Positions 25,489 to 35,013 are shown, numbered from the stretch's first letter. The stretch: 64,000 nucleotides of DNA from Cyanobacteria bacterium FACHB-DQ100 (GCA_014695195.1 JACJNW010000041.1:124001-188000); one strand, 5' to 3'. Notes: generated by a model from the sequence alone, not told the origin. Program-made: numbers and translations.

Positions 25489-26185
25489 CAAACAATGGTT
25501 GATTGAGCTAGAAAGCTGCGAAAGTACCAATTCGTGGACACTAGATCAGCTTTCTCAATTGCAGCACGGAGATGTGGTGTTTACCCGCAATCAGACCGCA
25601 GGACGGGGACAGTTTGATCGTGCTTGGGTGTCTTCGTCGGGTGCATTAACTGCGAGTTTTGTGCTGAATTTGCCGATCGCGCAACTCGCGGGGTTGAGTT
25701 TGATTGCGGGACTTGCGACAATTGATGCGATCGAAACTTTGTTGCCGAATTTGCACGGTACGCTGGGTTTGAAGTGGACAAATGACGTATTTGCAGAAGA
25801 TCGAAAGCTTGCGGGTGTGCTGTGTGAATCGCGGATTCAAGCAGAGCAAGCTCAGGTTGTTGTAGGAATTGGAATTAATTGTGAGGCTGTGCCTGTGGAT
25901 GGGGCAATTAGCTTACAAGAAATTTCAGCGTATGTGCCAGATTTGCAAGCACTGTTAGAGCAATTACGATATTGTTTGCTGCAACTATGCAATCGCTCTC
26001 TTGTGGAATTACTGCCGGAGATTCAAGCGCGAGACATTCTACAGAGAAAAACGATCGTGTTCGATGCTGTAAATGAGCAATTGACTGGAGTAGGTGCTGG
26101 GATTGATGAGCAAGGGCGATTGTTAATTCAACTTGCTGAGGGGATTAGGGCTTATCGATCGGGGCGGGTTTTGTCGATCGATTAA
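25463..26185 (+). CDS. birA: Biotin-[acetyl-CoA-carboxylase] ligase (BirA catalytic type)
   Basis: A 240-residue ligase without the N-terminal DNA-binding domain of E. coli BirA. The biotin-adenylate loop GRGQFDRAW (about residues 48-56) and LKWTNDVFAEDRKLAGVL (Lys in the KWxND motif) are present. It activates biotin with ATP and attaches it to the target lysine of carboxyl carrier domains. The ATG at 25463 lies inside the ATPase gene, so translation is probably coupled. Its place in the guanidine operon suggests it keeps the biotin-dependent carboxylase modified when the pathway is induced, while also serving acetyl-CoA carboxylase (inference). Confidence 0.9.
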   Translation: MDKKRSQPDKQWLIELESCESTNSWTLDQLSQLQHGDVVFTRNQTAGRGQFDRAWVSSSGALTASFVLNLPIAQLAGLSLIAGLATIDAIETLLPNLHGTLGLKWTNDVFAEDRKLAGVLCESRIQAEQAQVVVGIGINCEAVPVDGAISLQEISAYVPDLQALLEQLRYCLLQLCNRSLVELLPEIQARDILQRKTIVFDAVNEQLTGVGAGIDEQGRLLIQLAEGIRAYRSGRVLSID

Positions 26186-26835
26186 TCAATTCTCTGTTCG
26201 CACCAATCTAAAACAGGGCACTGGGAACAATGAGGACGCTTCCCGGTGCAAATGTGTTTCCCAAACGGGACTAATACTTGATTAATTTCGATCCAGTAGC
26301 GTTGCGGAAGTTTTGCTGAAAGTGCGATCGTGGTTTTCTCTGGTGTTTTCGCTTCGACGTATCCCCAACGATTTGTAATCCGATGCACATGAGTATCGAC
26401 GCTGATGTATGGCTGCTTGCAGGCGATTCCCAAGGCTAGGTGAGCGCATTTCACTCCAATTCCCTTAAAGCTTAATAGCACCTCTAAATCGGCTGGAAGT
26501 TCACCTGCATAATCGTTGACGATTTGATTCGCGATCGCATGAATTTGCCGTGCTTTTTGCTCTGGATAGGTACACTCTCGAATCAGCGTTTCAATTTCTT
26601 CTGGGGTGAGTTGTGCAATCTGATTCGGTGTCCGAGCGCGTTCAAACAATCGACGTGAAACAGGTAAGCTCACTTCATCGTAGGTGCGAACCGAAATTAA
26701 GCAGCTAATTAATTGCTCAAACAAAGAAGTGTAACCCGCTTCGTAGAGTTCAAACATTGCAGCTTTGGGAAGTGTCTCAACAGCTTCGCGGGCTCTATCC
26801 AGCACGATATCAATATCAAATGGAAGTTTCGCCAT
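26182..26835 (-). CDS. nth: Endonuclease III (base-excision repair glycosylase/AP lyase)
   Basis: A 217-residue HhH-GPD protein. The helix-hairpin-helix FKGIGVKCAHLAL carries the catalytic Lys, and VDTHVHR the catalytic Asp. The C-terminal CTGKRPHCSQCPVLDWC is the C-x6-C-x2-C-x5-C [4Fe-4S] cluster. It removes oxidised pyrimidines and cleaves the abasic site. The 3' end overlaps birA by four bases (convergent); a 50-base gap separates its start from divergent ruvC, both DNA-repair genes. Confidence 0.93.
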   Translation of the reverse strand: MAKLPFDIDIVLDRAREAVETLPKAAMFELYEAGYTSLFEQLISCLISVRTYDEVSLPVSRRLFERARTPNQIAQLTPEEIETLIRECTYPEQKARQIHAIANQIVNDYAGELPADLEVLLSFKGIGVKCAHLALGIACKQPYISVDTHVHRITNRWGYVEAKTPEKTTIALSAKLPQRYWIEINQVLVPFGKHICTGKRPHCSQCPVLDWCEQRID

Positions 26836-26885
26836 ATTCGATAGTTCGAGTGTATTATGAAAGTCTAAAGATAGCGCTAATACAA

Positions 26886-27374
26886 ATGCTAACGTTACAG
26901 GGAAAAATTATTTTAGGCATCGATCCGGCGATCGCAACGATCGGATATGGAGCCATCCAGGACGACACGGTTTTAGATTATGGTGTGATTGTGACTCCTG
27001 CAAAGTCTTCAATCTACGATCGCTTGAAGCAGATTCACGATGATGTTTGTGAGCTTTGCCAAATTCTAAAGCCTGATGTTGTTGCCTTAGAAATGCCTTT
27101 CTTTAGCCGCGAAATGACAAGCGCGAATAAAGTTCTGCGGGCATTAGGTGTAATCGAATTAGCGCTGGGTGAATGTGGGTTATCTGAGCCGATCTTTTTG
27201 CACCAATCACAGGTAAAAGCTTCTGTTGCAAAATATGGGGCGCAAAAATCAGAGATTCAGCAAGCCGTGATGATGATCTTTGGACTGTCAGAGCCACCAA
27301 AACCTGATGATGCAGCCGATGGATTAGCGATCGCCTATGCCGCGCAATCCGGCGCACGCGCAAACGTGAAGTAG
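26886..27374 (+). CDS. ruvC: Holliday junction resolvase RuvC
   Basis: A 162-residue nuclease from the ATG at 26886 (MLTLQGKIILGIDPAIATIG), the family-standard length. The acidic catalytic residues are visible: Asp in GIDPA, Glu in ALEMPFF, and the C-terminal pair in DDAADGLAIA. It resolves four-way junctions with RuvAB. A longer frame reaches back into nth and is not supported. Confidence 0.93.
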   Translation: MLTLQGKIILGIDPAIATIGYGAIQDDTVLDYGVIVTPAKSSIYDRLKQIHDDVCELCQILKPDVVALEMPFFSREMTSANKVLRALGVIELALGECGLSEPIFLHQSQVKASVAKYGAQKSEIQQAVMMIFGLSEPPKPDDAADGLAIAYAAQSGARANVK

Positions 27375-27398
27375 AAAGCAATGGCGATCGCTCCGGTT

Positions 27399-28829
27399 CT
27401 AACTCAAAATTGCCTTACCCCGTTGATACAGTTCACGAGCGTAGTCTGTCCAAGTGCCTTGACCCCAGTATCGAAAACAACTGGTCTGCAGCAGTAAGTT
27501 GTACAACAATGCTTCTTGATAGTCCGCTCGTGCGGCTACGGTTGGATCTTCCGAATCAAACTTTTGGTGAAACAATGCACTCAGTTCAATCATTGGCTCT
27601 AAAACATTCTCGTATCCTTTGACCCAACTGAGATCGTTCGTCCAGGATGCACCATCAATGTGAAAGCGATCGTCCGATTGCTTTAAATGTGCGATTGCTT
27701 GCTCAACCGCTTCAGGAGTGACCTGATCAACGCTTTGCCAAATTTTATGCTGTTGAATCGCTTGAACTTTCGGATAGTCATCCTCCCGAACTCCAGCCGC
27801 TTCAATCAGTTCTAGATACTCTGTTCCATTGATCGCCACTACTCCCGAAGTGTTGTTTCCTGCATTCCGGATGTCGTGATAGATCCTGAACAAGTCGCGA
27901 GGATACTCATTCATCATCACTCCGCCATTTTCCCCGTCTGCGATCTGAGACACGATCGAGGGAATCACAGTATTGCTGATCGATTGTTTCGATCGTGTTT
28001 TCGCCTCAAAATAAGGCTGCATTTGTGCCACTAACTTTGTATCCGAGCCTTGAGTTTTAATCAATGCCGTGATTGAAATGGTTTCACCGTTAGAATTACG
28101 TGCTACTAATTGATTTGGAATGTACTTTTGATCCTGAGTTAAGCCTGAACCATCTAGCTGCTCTACGGAATGTTCCTGCACCAAAAGCCAGCGATAACCG
28201 CACTCTTTCAGCGCTTTAATGTACTCAAACAGCGTATCCGGATGATTCGGCAAGTGCATTTCTGGCGGCGAAAATCCTCGAACTCGTTGCAGCGCATCAA
28301 CTCCGAAAATCGAAGCAAAATAATGCCGCCATGCTTGTATATGCAGCTTCAAATCAGGAATCGGTGTAGATGGAACAACCGCATGGCTCCACATTGTACC
28401 GAGCCATTCCACATAAGGCTGGAACTGTCGATCGCACGTAATCCGCTTCAGGTTATTGAGAATATCCTCGCGTCCCATCTGCTGAAGTCCCCAGAGCAAA
28501 TTCCCAGAATAATCGAGCATAATTCGAGGATTGCAGCCTTGAGCCACCAACTCCGGGATAAATTCACCCATGCGACCGTAGCACCAGGCAAACACACTAG
28601 CATTGTGATTATCTCCCTCGTTCGGATGCTCGAACATCTGTTGTAGATTGCTGATCAATGCCCCGTTGTGACCTGCGGGGATTGTCGGTTGGTGCATATG
28701 CAGGGCACAGGCAAACGCAGCCCTGATCGCGTCTAATCTTAAATTCGTAGTGGCAAGAAAGACGGGATCAGCCGAGGGAGCCGGCAGAGTGCCAGAAATG
28801 TGAGGCAGTGAAGCGAGAGTTACAGTCAT
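27399..28829 (-). CDS. Glycoside hydrolase family 57 protein
   Basis: A 476-residue GH57-like protein. The N-terminal ACALHMHQPTIPAGH, the GFSPPEMHLP segment (about residues 186-195, probable nucleophile Glu) and the ADGENGGVM region fit the family's (beta/alpha)7 fold. GH57 members act on alpha-glucans (amylases, 4-alpha-glucanotransferases, branching enzymes); which activity this one has is uncertain. Divergent from glgA with 152 bases between starts, so a glycogen-related role is plausible. Distinct from the GH57 branching-type enzyme at 41957-43546. Confidence 0.83.
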   Translation of the reverse strand: MTVTLASLPHISGTLPAPSADPVFLATTNLRLDAIRAAFACALHMHQPTIPAGHNGALISNLQQMFEHPNEGDNHNASVFAWCYGRMGEFIPELVAQGCNPRIMLDYSGNLLWGLQQMGREDILNNLKRITCDRQFQPYVEWLGTMWSHAVVPSTPIPDLKLHIQAWRHYFASIFGVDALQRVRGFSPPEMHLPNHPDTLFEYIKALKECGYRWLLVQEHSVEQLDGSGLTQDQKYIPNQLVARNSNGETISITALIKTQGSDTKLVAQMQPYFEAKTRSKQSISNTVIPSIVSQIADGENGGVMMNEYPRDLFRIYHDIRNAGNNTSGVVAINGTEYLELIEAAGVREDDYPKVQAIQQHKIWQSVDQVTPEAVEQAIAHLKQSDDRFHIDGASWTNDLSWVKGYENVLEPMIELSALFHQKFDSEDPTVAARADYQEALLYNLLLQTSCFRYWGQGTWTDYARELYQRGKAILS

Positions 28830-28981
28830 GAGAATTGCCAGAGTCTTTGCGTCAAATCATAGATCGGACATTCTAAGAATGCGCTTAAGTTTTGAGACCA
28901 GATCGCCCCTTGCAAAAATCCGAGCTTGCGTATTGAATAAAGACATCAAAAAATGAACATATGTAAAGCAAGAGGATACCG

Positions 28982-30457
28982 ATGTACATTGTGCAAATTG
29001 CCTCCGAATGCGCTCCAGTGATTAAAGCTGGAGGACTGGGAGATGTAGTCTATGGGCTGAGTCGCGAATTGGAGAGTCAAGGGCACTGCGTCGAATTGAT
29101 TCTGCCAAAGTATGACTGTATGCGGTATGACCACATTTGGGGCTTGCATGATGCGTATCGGGATTTGTATGTACCCTGGTTTGATAGCTGGGTACATTGT
29201 TCGGTGTACTGTGGTTGGGTACATGGGCAAGTATGCTTTTTTATTGAGCCGCACTCTGAGGATTTTTACTTCGATCGTGGCTGTTATTATGGCTGCAATG
29301 ATGACAATATGCGGTTCGCGTTCTTCAGCAAAGCTGCACTAGAATTTCTGCTGCAAAGCAATAAGCGACCAGATGTGATTCATTGTCATGATTGGCAGAC
29401 CGGATTGGTTCCAGTAATGCTGTTTGAGATTTACAAGTATCACGGCATGGCAAACCAGCGAGTCTGTTACACCATTCATAACTTCAAGCATCAAGGCTTT
29501 GGTGGCACAGATATTTTAGAAGCAACTCAGCTCAGAAGACCCGAATACTACTTTAGCTATGACAAGCTAAGAGACAATTTCAATCCGTTCTCGATCAACT
29601 TCATGAAAGGTGGAATTGTTTACTCAAACGCAGTAAATACCGTTTCGCCACATCATGCTTGGGAAGCTCGGCATACGACCATCAGCTATGGATTAGGGCA
29701 CACTTTAGAGCTTTATCAAGACAAGTTTACGGGCATCCTCAACGGGATCGACTATGGTTTCTGGAACCCGGAGAACGATCGCTATCTTCCGTATCATTAT
29801 TCTGCCGATAGCTTCGAGCAAAAGCATTACAACACGAAAGCACTCCGAGAGCGATTGTTACTTCGAGAGGAAAACAAACCCATTGTATGTTTCATCGGTC
29901 GCTTAGATGATCAAAAAGGTGTGCATCTAGTTCATCACGCGATGTACTATGCGCTAGAGCGAGGCGCACAGTTTGTGCTACTGGGGTCAGCAACGGAAGC
30001 CGCGATCGATCAATGGTTCAGACACGAAAAAGAGTTTCTGAACAATAATCCAGATTGTCATATTGAACTTGGATTTAACGAGGAGCTATCGCATTTGATT
30101 TATGCCGGCTCAGATATGATTGTGGTTCCGAGTAACTTTGAGCCTTGTGGACTAACACAGGTGATTGCTTTGAAATATGGAACTGTGCCGATCGTTCGGG
30201 GTGTGGGTGGATTGGTCAACACGGTGTTTGATTACGACTATGATCAAGCACATCCACCAGAAGAGCGGAACGGCTTTGTCTTCTACGAGTCGGACAATAC
30301 TGCGCTGGAATCGGGCTTAGGACGCGCTTTTGATCTTTGGGGACAAAACCGTAAGATTTTTGAGCAGTTGGCGATTCAAGGCATGAAGTACGATTACTCT
30401 TGGAAGAATCCCGCGCAGGAATATCTTGCAATGTACGATCGCATTCGTCATCAATAA
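28982..30457 (+). CDS. glgA: Glycogen synthase (ADP-glucose type)
   Basis: A 491-residue GT5 enzyme. The N-terminal KAGGLGDV (K15-V22) binds ADP-glucose and the C-terminal domain carries IGRLDDQKGVHL and SNFEPCGLTQ, which is the retaining GT-B active site. A GAGG lies upstream of the ATG. It elongates alpha-1,4-glucan from ADP-glucose in the cytosol. The sequence is cysteine- and tyrosine-rich in the first 120 residues (HCSVYCGWVHGQVCFF), as in the cyanobacterial GlgA2-like isoform; the isoform assignment is tentative. Confidence 0.93.
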   Translation: MYIVQIASECAPVIKAGGLGDVVYGLSRELESQGHCVELILPKYDCMRYDHIWGLHDAYRDLYVPWFDSWVHCSVYCGWVHGQVCFFIEPHSEDFYFDRGCYYGCNDDNMRFAFFSKAALEFLLQSNKRPDVIHCHDWQTGLVPVMLFEIYKYHGMANQRVCYTIHNFKHQGFGGTDILEATQLRRPEYYFSYDKLRDNFNPFSINFMKGGIVYSNAVNTVSPHHAWEARHTTISYGLGHTLELYQDKFTGILNGIDYGFWNPENDRYLPYHYSADSFEQKHYNTKALRERLLLREENKPIVCFIGRLDDQKGVHLVHHAMYYALERGAQFVLLGSATEAAIDQWFRHEKEFLNNNPDCHIELGFNEELSHLIYAGSDMIVVPSNFEPCGLTQVIALKYGTVPIVRGVGGLVNTVFDYDYDQAHPPEERNGFVFYESDNTALESGLGRAFDLWGQNRKIFEQLAIQGMKYDYSWKNPAQEYLAMYDRIRHQ

Positions 30458-30512
30458 CGCCAGCGTGATGGAGCGTTTGCCCCCTTGCAAAGCGTGGCGG
30501 AACGCCTGCCCC

Positions 30513-30539
30513 CGCCCTTCTCCCCAAGGGAGAAGGGCG
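30513..30539. repeat. Strong 12-base hairpin between glgA and pyk
   Basis: CGCCCTTCTCCC (30513-30524), loop CAA, GGGAGAAGGGCG (30528-30539), perfectly paired. It sits between convergent glgA and pyk and could act as a bidirectional terminator. The core matches a short hairpin that I recall as interspersed in many cyanobacterial genomes (from memory; not counted here). Confidence 0.65.
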
Positions 30540-30564
30540 CTAGAATCCTGTTTCCTACGCCTGC

Positions 30565-32346
30565 TTAAAGCGACAATGCTGCATCCGTCTGATCGGCTCC
30601 ACTGCTACCGGAATAAACCAAACCGCGCTGCATATCAAGCGTCACAATCTCACCATCGCGGATTACACCCGTTGCATTCTTCACGCCGACCAAAACCGGA
30701 ATTCCTAAGCGCAATCCAATCACAGCCGCATGACTGGTCAAACTGCTGTCCTCAGTTACAATTCCCGCCGCCTTGCGGATGGCATCAATATGCTCAGCCG
30801 TCGTACTCGGTGCAACTAAGATTTCACCCGAATGGAATTGGCGACTCTCCTTCAGCGTCGAAGCTAACCGCGCTCGACCACTAACCGACCCTTGTCCAAT
30901 CCCAACCCCTTTACCGCGTACCGCCGTGACCACTTCAACCTTGATCAAGTCCGTTGAACCCGCCACCCCTTGCAGCGTTCCTGCGGTCAGCACCACCAGA
31001 TCACCTTCTGAAACTAAACCTTTTTCTTGAGCAACATTGAGCGCTGCTTGGAAGGTTTGCCCCGTCGAAGGGAGATCTAGCACCAGTAGCGGTTTAACTC
31101 CCCAAACGAGCTGCAGTTGACGCGCCACATCCACATGAGGCGTGATTGCGAGGATCGGCGTTCTGGGGCGGAATTTGGACACGTTACGAGCAGTGGCACC
31201 CGTTTTAGTCAGCGACATAATTGCAGAAGCATCGAGCTGCACGGCAATATTCCCAACCGCTTCACTGATTGCATTGGGAATCGATCGACCATTACTGTCT
31301 AAAAGCTGCTTGTTGCTTTCCTGCTCGATCCGTACCGCGATCGAAGCCATCTGCGAAACGGCTTCGATCGGATATTTTCCAACTGCGGTTTCATTCGACA
31401 GCATCACGGCATCGGTTCCATCCAAAATCGCGTTGGCGACATCGGAAATTTCAGCACGAGTCGGACGCGGACTATGCACCATGCTATCCAGCATCTGCGT
31501 GGCGGTGATCACCGGAATTCCGAGACGATTTGCCGTTTTGATCAAGCGCTTTTGCAGAATCGGCACATCTTCAGCAGGCAATTCAACTCCGAGATCGCCC
31601 CGCGCTACCATCGCGCCATCGGAGATCGAAAGAATCGCTTCCATTTGTTCGATCGCTTCGTGCTTTTCGATCTTGACGATCACCGGGGTCGATTTTCCAG
31701 CACTCGAAATCAGTTCTTTGATTTCTAAAACATCTTGCGGATTGCGCACAAAGCTGAGCGCGACCCAATCGACTCCTTGATCCAGTCCAAACACCAGGTC
31801 TTTGCGATCTTTGTCGGTCAGCGCCTTGATCGACAGATACACGCCGGGGAAGTTCACGCCTTTGTTGTTCGAGAGCGGGCCACCCACAATCACGCGACAA
31901 TGTAGCGATTGAGTTGCTTGGTCAACTTCTTCGACCTTCATTTCCACTCTGCCATCGTCGAGCAGAATTGTTGCGCCGACTGGGACTTCTTCAGACAGCA
32001 AATCGTAAGTCACCGAGCTAGCGTCCTGGGTTCCGGGAATCATGCGGCTGGTTAATGTGAAGCGATCGCCCTTATTGAGAATGATCGAGCCGTTCTCAAA
32101 CCGTCCCAAGCGAATCTTCGGACCCTGCAAATCCTGCAAAATTCCAACAGGCTGATTCAACTCAAACGAAATCTGGCGAATCAGGCGAATGCTGCGGAGA
32201 TGATCATCGTGGGTGCCGTGAGAAAAATTCAGGCGCAGCGTGGTTGCCCCTGCCTGAATGAGATTGCGGAGGACATCAGGGCTGCTCGTGGCAGGGCCGA
32301 TCGTGGCAACAATTTTCGTGCGACGGTGAGAGGATGGCAATGGCAT
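30565..32346 (-). CDS. pyk: Pyruvate kinase with C-terminal PEP-utiliser domain
   Basis: A 593-residue enzyme from the ATG at 32344-32346; a TTG four codons earlier is possible. The N-terminal RRTKIVATIGPATSS, the active-site stretch VIVKIEKHEA and ITATQMLDSMVHSPRPTRAE are pyruvate kinase hallmarks. An extra C-terminal domain (about 490-590) with SSLTSHAAVIGLRLGIPVLVG resembles the swivelling His domain of PEP-utilising enzymes, as in long cyanobacterial and some Gram-positive pyruvate kinases. It makes pyruvate and ATP from PEP. Convergent with glgA. Confidence 0.94.
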   Translation of the reverse strand: MPLPSSHRRTKIVATIGPATSSPDVLRNLIQAGATTLRLNFSHGTHDDHLRSIRLIRQISFELNQPVGILQDLQGPKIRLGRFENGSIILNKGDRFTLTSRMIPGTQDASSVTYDLLSEEVPVGATILLDDGRVEMKVEEVDQATQSLHCRVIVGGPLSNNKGVNFPGVYLSIKALTDKDRKDLVFGLDQGVDWVALSFVRNPQDVLEIKELISSAGKSTPVIVKIEKHEAIEQMEAILSISDGAMVARGDLGVELPAEDVPILQKRLIKTANRLGIPVITATQMLDSMVHSPRPTRAEISDVANAILDGTDAVMLSNETAVGKYPIEAVSQMASIAVRIEQESNKQLLDSNGRSIPNAISEAVGNIAVQLDASAIMSLTKTGATARNVSKFRPRTPILAITPHVDVARQLQLVWGVKPLLVLDLPSTGQTFQAALNVAQEKGLVSEGDLVVLTAGTLQGVAGSTDLIKVEVVTAVRGKGVGIGQGSVSGRARLASTLKESRQFHSGEILVAPSTTAEHIDAIRKAAGIVTEDSSLTSHAAVIGLRLGIPVLVGVKNATGVIRDGEIVTLDMQRGLVYSGSSGADQTDAALSL

Positions 32347-32747
32347 TACAGTGGACAACCTAGAGAATCAAATTAATCGAATCGGATGATCGCTGGCCCG
32401 GCAAAGCCTTTCACCAAAAAGCAGCGAAGCCGCTCATCAGCAATGTGCTGCTAGGGCATTTGGGATACTACCACGTTTGGGCACAAGACAGAATCGCTTC
32501 TGGATAGAGATTATCGCAGCTTTGGACGCAGAACGAGATGCCAATTGAATTGAGAGGTTGGGGATCAATCTGTAATCCAGGTTTACTCGTTCAAGTTAAT
32601 TAAAACCATCAAGTAAAACGAAACCGATCGCAATCAAAAGTAATGAATTAGCAAAGTTTGAAACTGGAAAATCCGGATCGCATCATCGTCGTTAAAATGG
32701 TTACGATTTGTTCCCTAAACCCTGCATACCAGTCCTCCACAGAACTC
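32347..32747. other. 401-base intergenic region between divergent pyk and the glucosidase
   Basis: This gap must hold the promoters of both flanking genes. I see no clear -35/-10 pair, riboswitch, tRNA or conserved small frame. Earlier in-frame starts of the glucosidase gene exist at 32658 and 32697 but add residues atypical of the family. Confidence 0.4.
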
Positions 32748-35009
32748 ATGACCGTAGAAATTATCGAACTTGATGGTAGAAAATTTGCCCCCGCCGATCA
32801 CCATCCAATTCCGGAGTGGATATCCGTTTTAAGTGAGCGTCCGCAACCGATTTTGACGCTTAAAGATGATGATTTGTTTTTGCTCACGGATACGTTTGGC
32901 AATATTGGTGGCTCATCGGATGAAGGGCGCAGTAGCGGTCTCGGATTGTTTTGCAACGATACGCGGTTTCTCAATCGGCTAGAGTTGCAGTTAGATGGAC
33001 GACCCCCAATTTTACTCAGCAGCACTGCCGAAAAAGGCTTCGTGATGTCGGTGCTGTGTACCAATCCGCGCCTTGACGATCGCATCCCGGCAGAAACGAT
33101 CGGGATTAAACGCGAATTAGTGCTGAACGGTGGATTATTTGAAGAAATCGAGATTGCCAACTACAGCACCGAACCGGTTGAATTTGAATTGAGTCTGAGC
33201 TTTGGAGCAGATTTTATCGATTTGTTTGAGGTGCGAGGCTTTTCGCGAAACCAGCGTGGCACCTTATTAAGACGGCTGCCCTCAGAACCGCACGAAATTG
33301 AGGATATGGAATCCTTTGTGGCAGTCGATGAAGCGGAACATTCGCCGATCGAGCTAACGCTAGCGTATCAGGGCTTAGACGGCACGATTTTAGAGTCCCG
33401 AATCGATTTTGTTCACCATCAACCCGACATCCTCAAAGGCTATACCGCTCTTTGGCAATTGAGATTACAGCCGCATGAGAAACAGAAACTCGGTTATCGC
33501 TTGCAGCCGTTGAGCAATGGTCGTCCTGTTTCTAAAGTCAGCGCACCGATTACCTTATCGCAAGCGAAAGCCGCCGAATTTGCCGAAGAACAGCACTGGC
33601 AGCAGCAAGTGACGCAGATTCGATCGGACAAAAACACCTTTAACCGCGTGGTCGAACGGGCTGAGCAAGATGTTTATCTCCTCAGACAAACCTTTGGAAA
33701 AAATAAAGCGCTTTCTGCTGGAGTTCCGTGGTTCTCGACTCTATTCGGACGCGACTCGATTATTGCTGCTTCGCAAACGCTGCTGCTTGATCCACAAATC
33801 GCACGTGAAACGCTAACGATTTTGGCGCACTATCAAGGCAAAGTAGACGACGAATGGCGAGAAGAACAGCCCGGAAAGATCCTGCACGAAATCCGTTTCG
33901 GTGAGATGGCACGCTGTCTGGAAATTCCACACACTCCCTATTACGGAACGGTAGATGCAACTCCACTTTGGTTGATGCTGTATGCCGAGTATTTCTCCTG
34001 GACAGCCGATTATGAAACGCTCGATCGACTCTGGAACAATGCGCTTGCTGCAATGGAATGGGTCGATCGCAACCTGAAAGAAACGGGCTATCTCAGCTAT
34101 CAGCGCAAATCCAAACGCGGCTTAGATAACCAAGGCTGGAAAGATTCAGGGAACTGTATTGTCGATCGCAAAGGCAAACTGGCTCAAGGAGCGATTACGC
34201 TCTGTGAAGTACAAGGCTATGTGTATTCGGCAAAAGTGCGATTGAGTCAGATTGCCCGAATGAAAAAGCGGATTGATCTTGCCGATCGTTGGGAAGAAGA
34301 AGCCCGCGATCTCAAAGTTCGGTTTAATCGAGATTTCTGGATGGAAGATCAAGACTTCTGTGCTTTAGCGCTCGATGGCGATGGCAACCCAGTGGATAGT
34401 ATTACCTCGAATCCGGGACATTGTTTACAGTTAGGCATCTTTACGCCAGAGAAAGCTTACAGTGTCGCAGAACGACTCCGCGCACCGGATATGTTCAACG
34501 GTTGGGGTATTCGCACCTTGAGCAGTCTATCGCCTGCTTACAATCCGATGGGATATCACGTTGGTTCGGTGTGGCCGCATGACAATGCACTGATTGCGAT
34601 CGGACTGCGTTCTCTTGGTTTGATCGATCAAGCTTTGGAACTGTGTAAAGGCTTGCTCGACATGACGCGCCATCAACCTTATCAACGTCCGCCGGAATTG
34701 TTCTGTGGCTACGATCGCACTGAAGATAATGAACCTGTGCAATATCCGGTGGCTTGTACTCCGCAAGCTTGGGCAACAGGCAGCATTTTCCAACTGGTTC
34801 ACATGATTGTGAATTTAGTGCCGGATGCGCCCGGAAACTGTTTGCGCGTGATTGATCCAGCTTTACCAGAATCAATCAACTATCTCGCGCTGAAGAATCT
34901 GCGAGTGGGGCCTACTTTGCTAGATTTGGAATTTGAGCGATCGGGGTCTTCCACGTCCTGCCGCGTTTCGAGAAAGCGGGGAAATTTACGCGTTGTCATT
35001 GAAGCGTAG
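32748..35009 (+). CDS. Amylo-alpha-1,6-glucosidase (glycogen-debranching-like) protein
   Basis: A 753-residue protein with an N-terminal beta-rich domain (about 30-330; TDTFGNIGGSSDEGRSSGL and FCNDTRFLNRLEL) and a C-terminal (alpha/alpha)6 barrel (about 340-740; PWFSTLFGRDSIIAASQTL, then YHVGSVWPHDNALIAIG). This is the bacterial amylo-alpha-1,6-glucosidase/GDE_C arrangement. Family knowledge: hydrolysis of alpha-glucosidic linkages in glucans or oligosaccharides; exact substrate not proven for the cyanobacterial form. The start at 32748 (MTVEIIELDGRKF) is chosen over upstream candidates for its match to the family's N-terminus. Confidence 0.83.
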   Translation: MTVEIIELDGRKFAPADHHPIPEWISVLSERPQPILTLKDDDLFLLTDTFGNIGGSSDEGRSSGLGLFCNDTRFLNRLELQLDGRPPILLSSTAEKGFVMSVLCTNPRLDDRIPAETIGIKRELVLNGGLFEEIEIANYSTEPVEFELSLSFGADFIDLFEVRGFSRNQRGTLLRRLPSEPHEIEDMESFVAVDEAEHSPIELTLAYQGLDGTILESRIDFVHHQPDILKGYTALWQLRLQPHEKQKLGYRLQPLSNGRPVSKVSAPITLSQAKAAEFAEEQHWQQQVTQIRSDKNTFNRVVERAEQDVYLLRQTFGKNKALSAGVPWFSTLFGRDSIIAASQTLLLDPQIARETLTILAHYQGKVDDEWREEQPGKILHEIRFGEMARCLEIPHTPYYGTVDATPLWLMLYAEYFSWTADYETLDRLWNNALAAMEWVDRNLKETGYLSYQRKSKRGLDNQGWKDSGNCIVDRKGKLAQGAITLCEVQGYVYSAKVRLSQIARMKKRIDLADRWEEEARDLKVRFNRDFWMEDQDFCALALDGDGNPVDSITSNPGHCLQLGIFTPEKAYSVAERLRAPDMFNGWGIRTLSSLSPAYNPMGYHVGSVWPHDNALIAIGLRSLGLIDQALELCKGLLDMTRHQPYQRPPELFCGYDRTEDNEPVQYPVACTPQAWATGSIFQLVHMIVNLVPDAPGNCLRVIDPALPESINYLALKNLRVGPTLLDLEFERSGSSTSCRVSRKRGNLRVVIEA

Positions 35010-35013
35010 GGCA

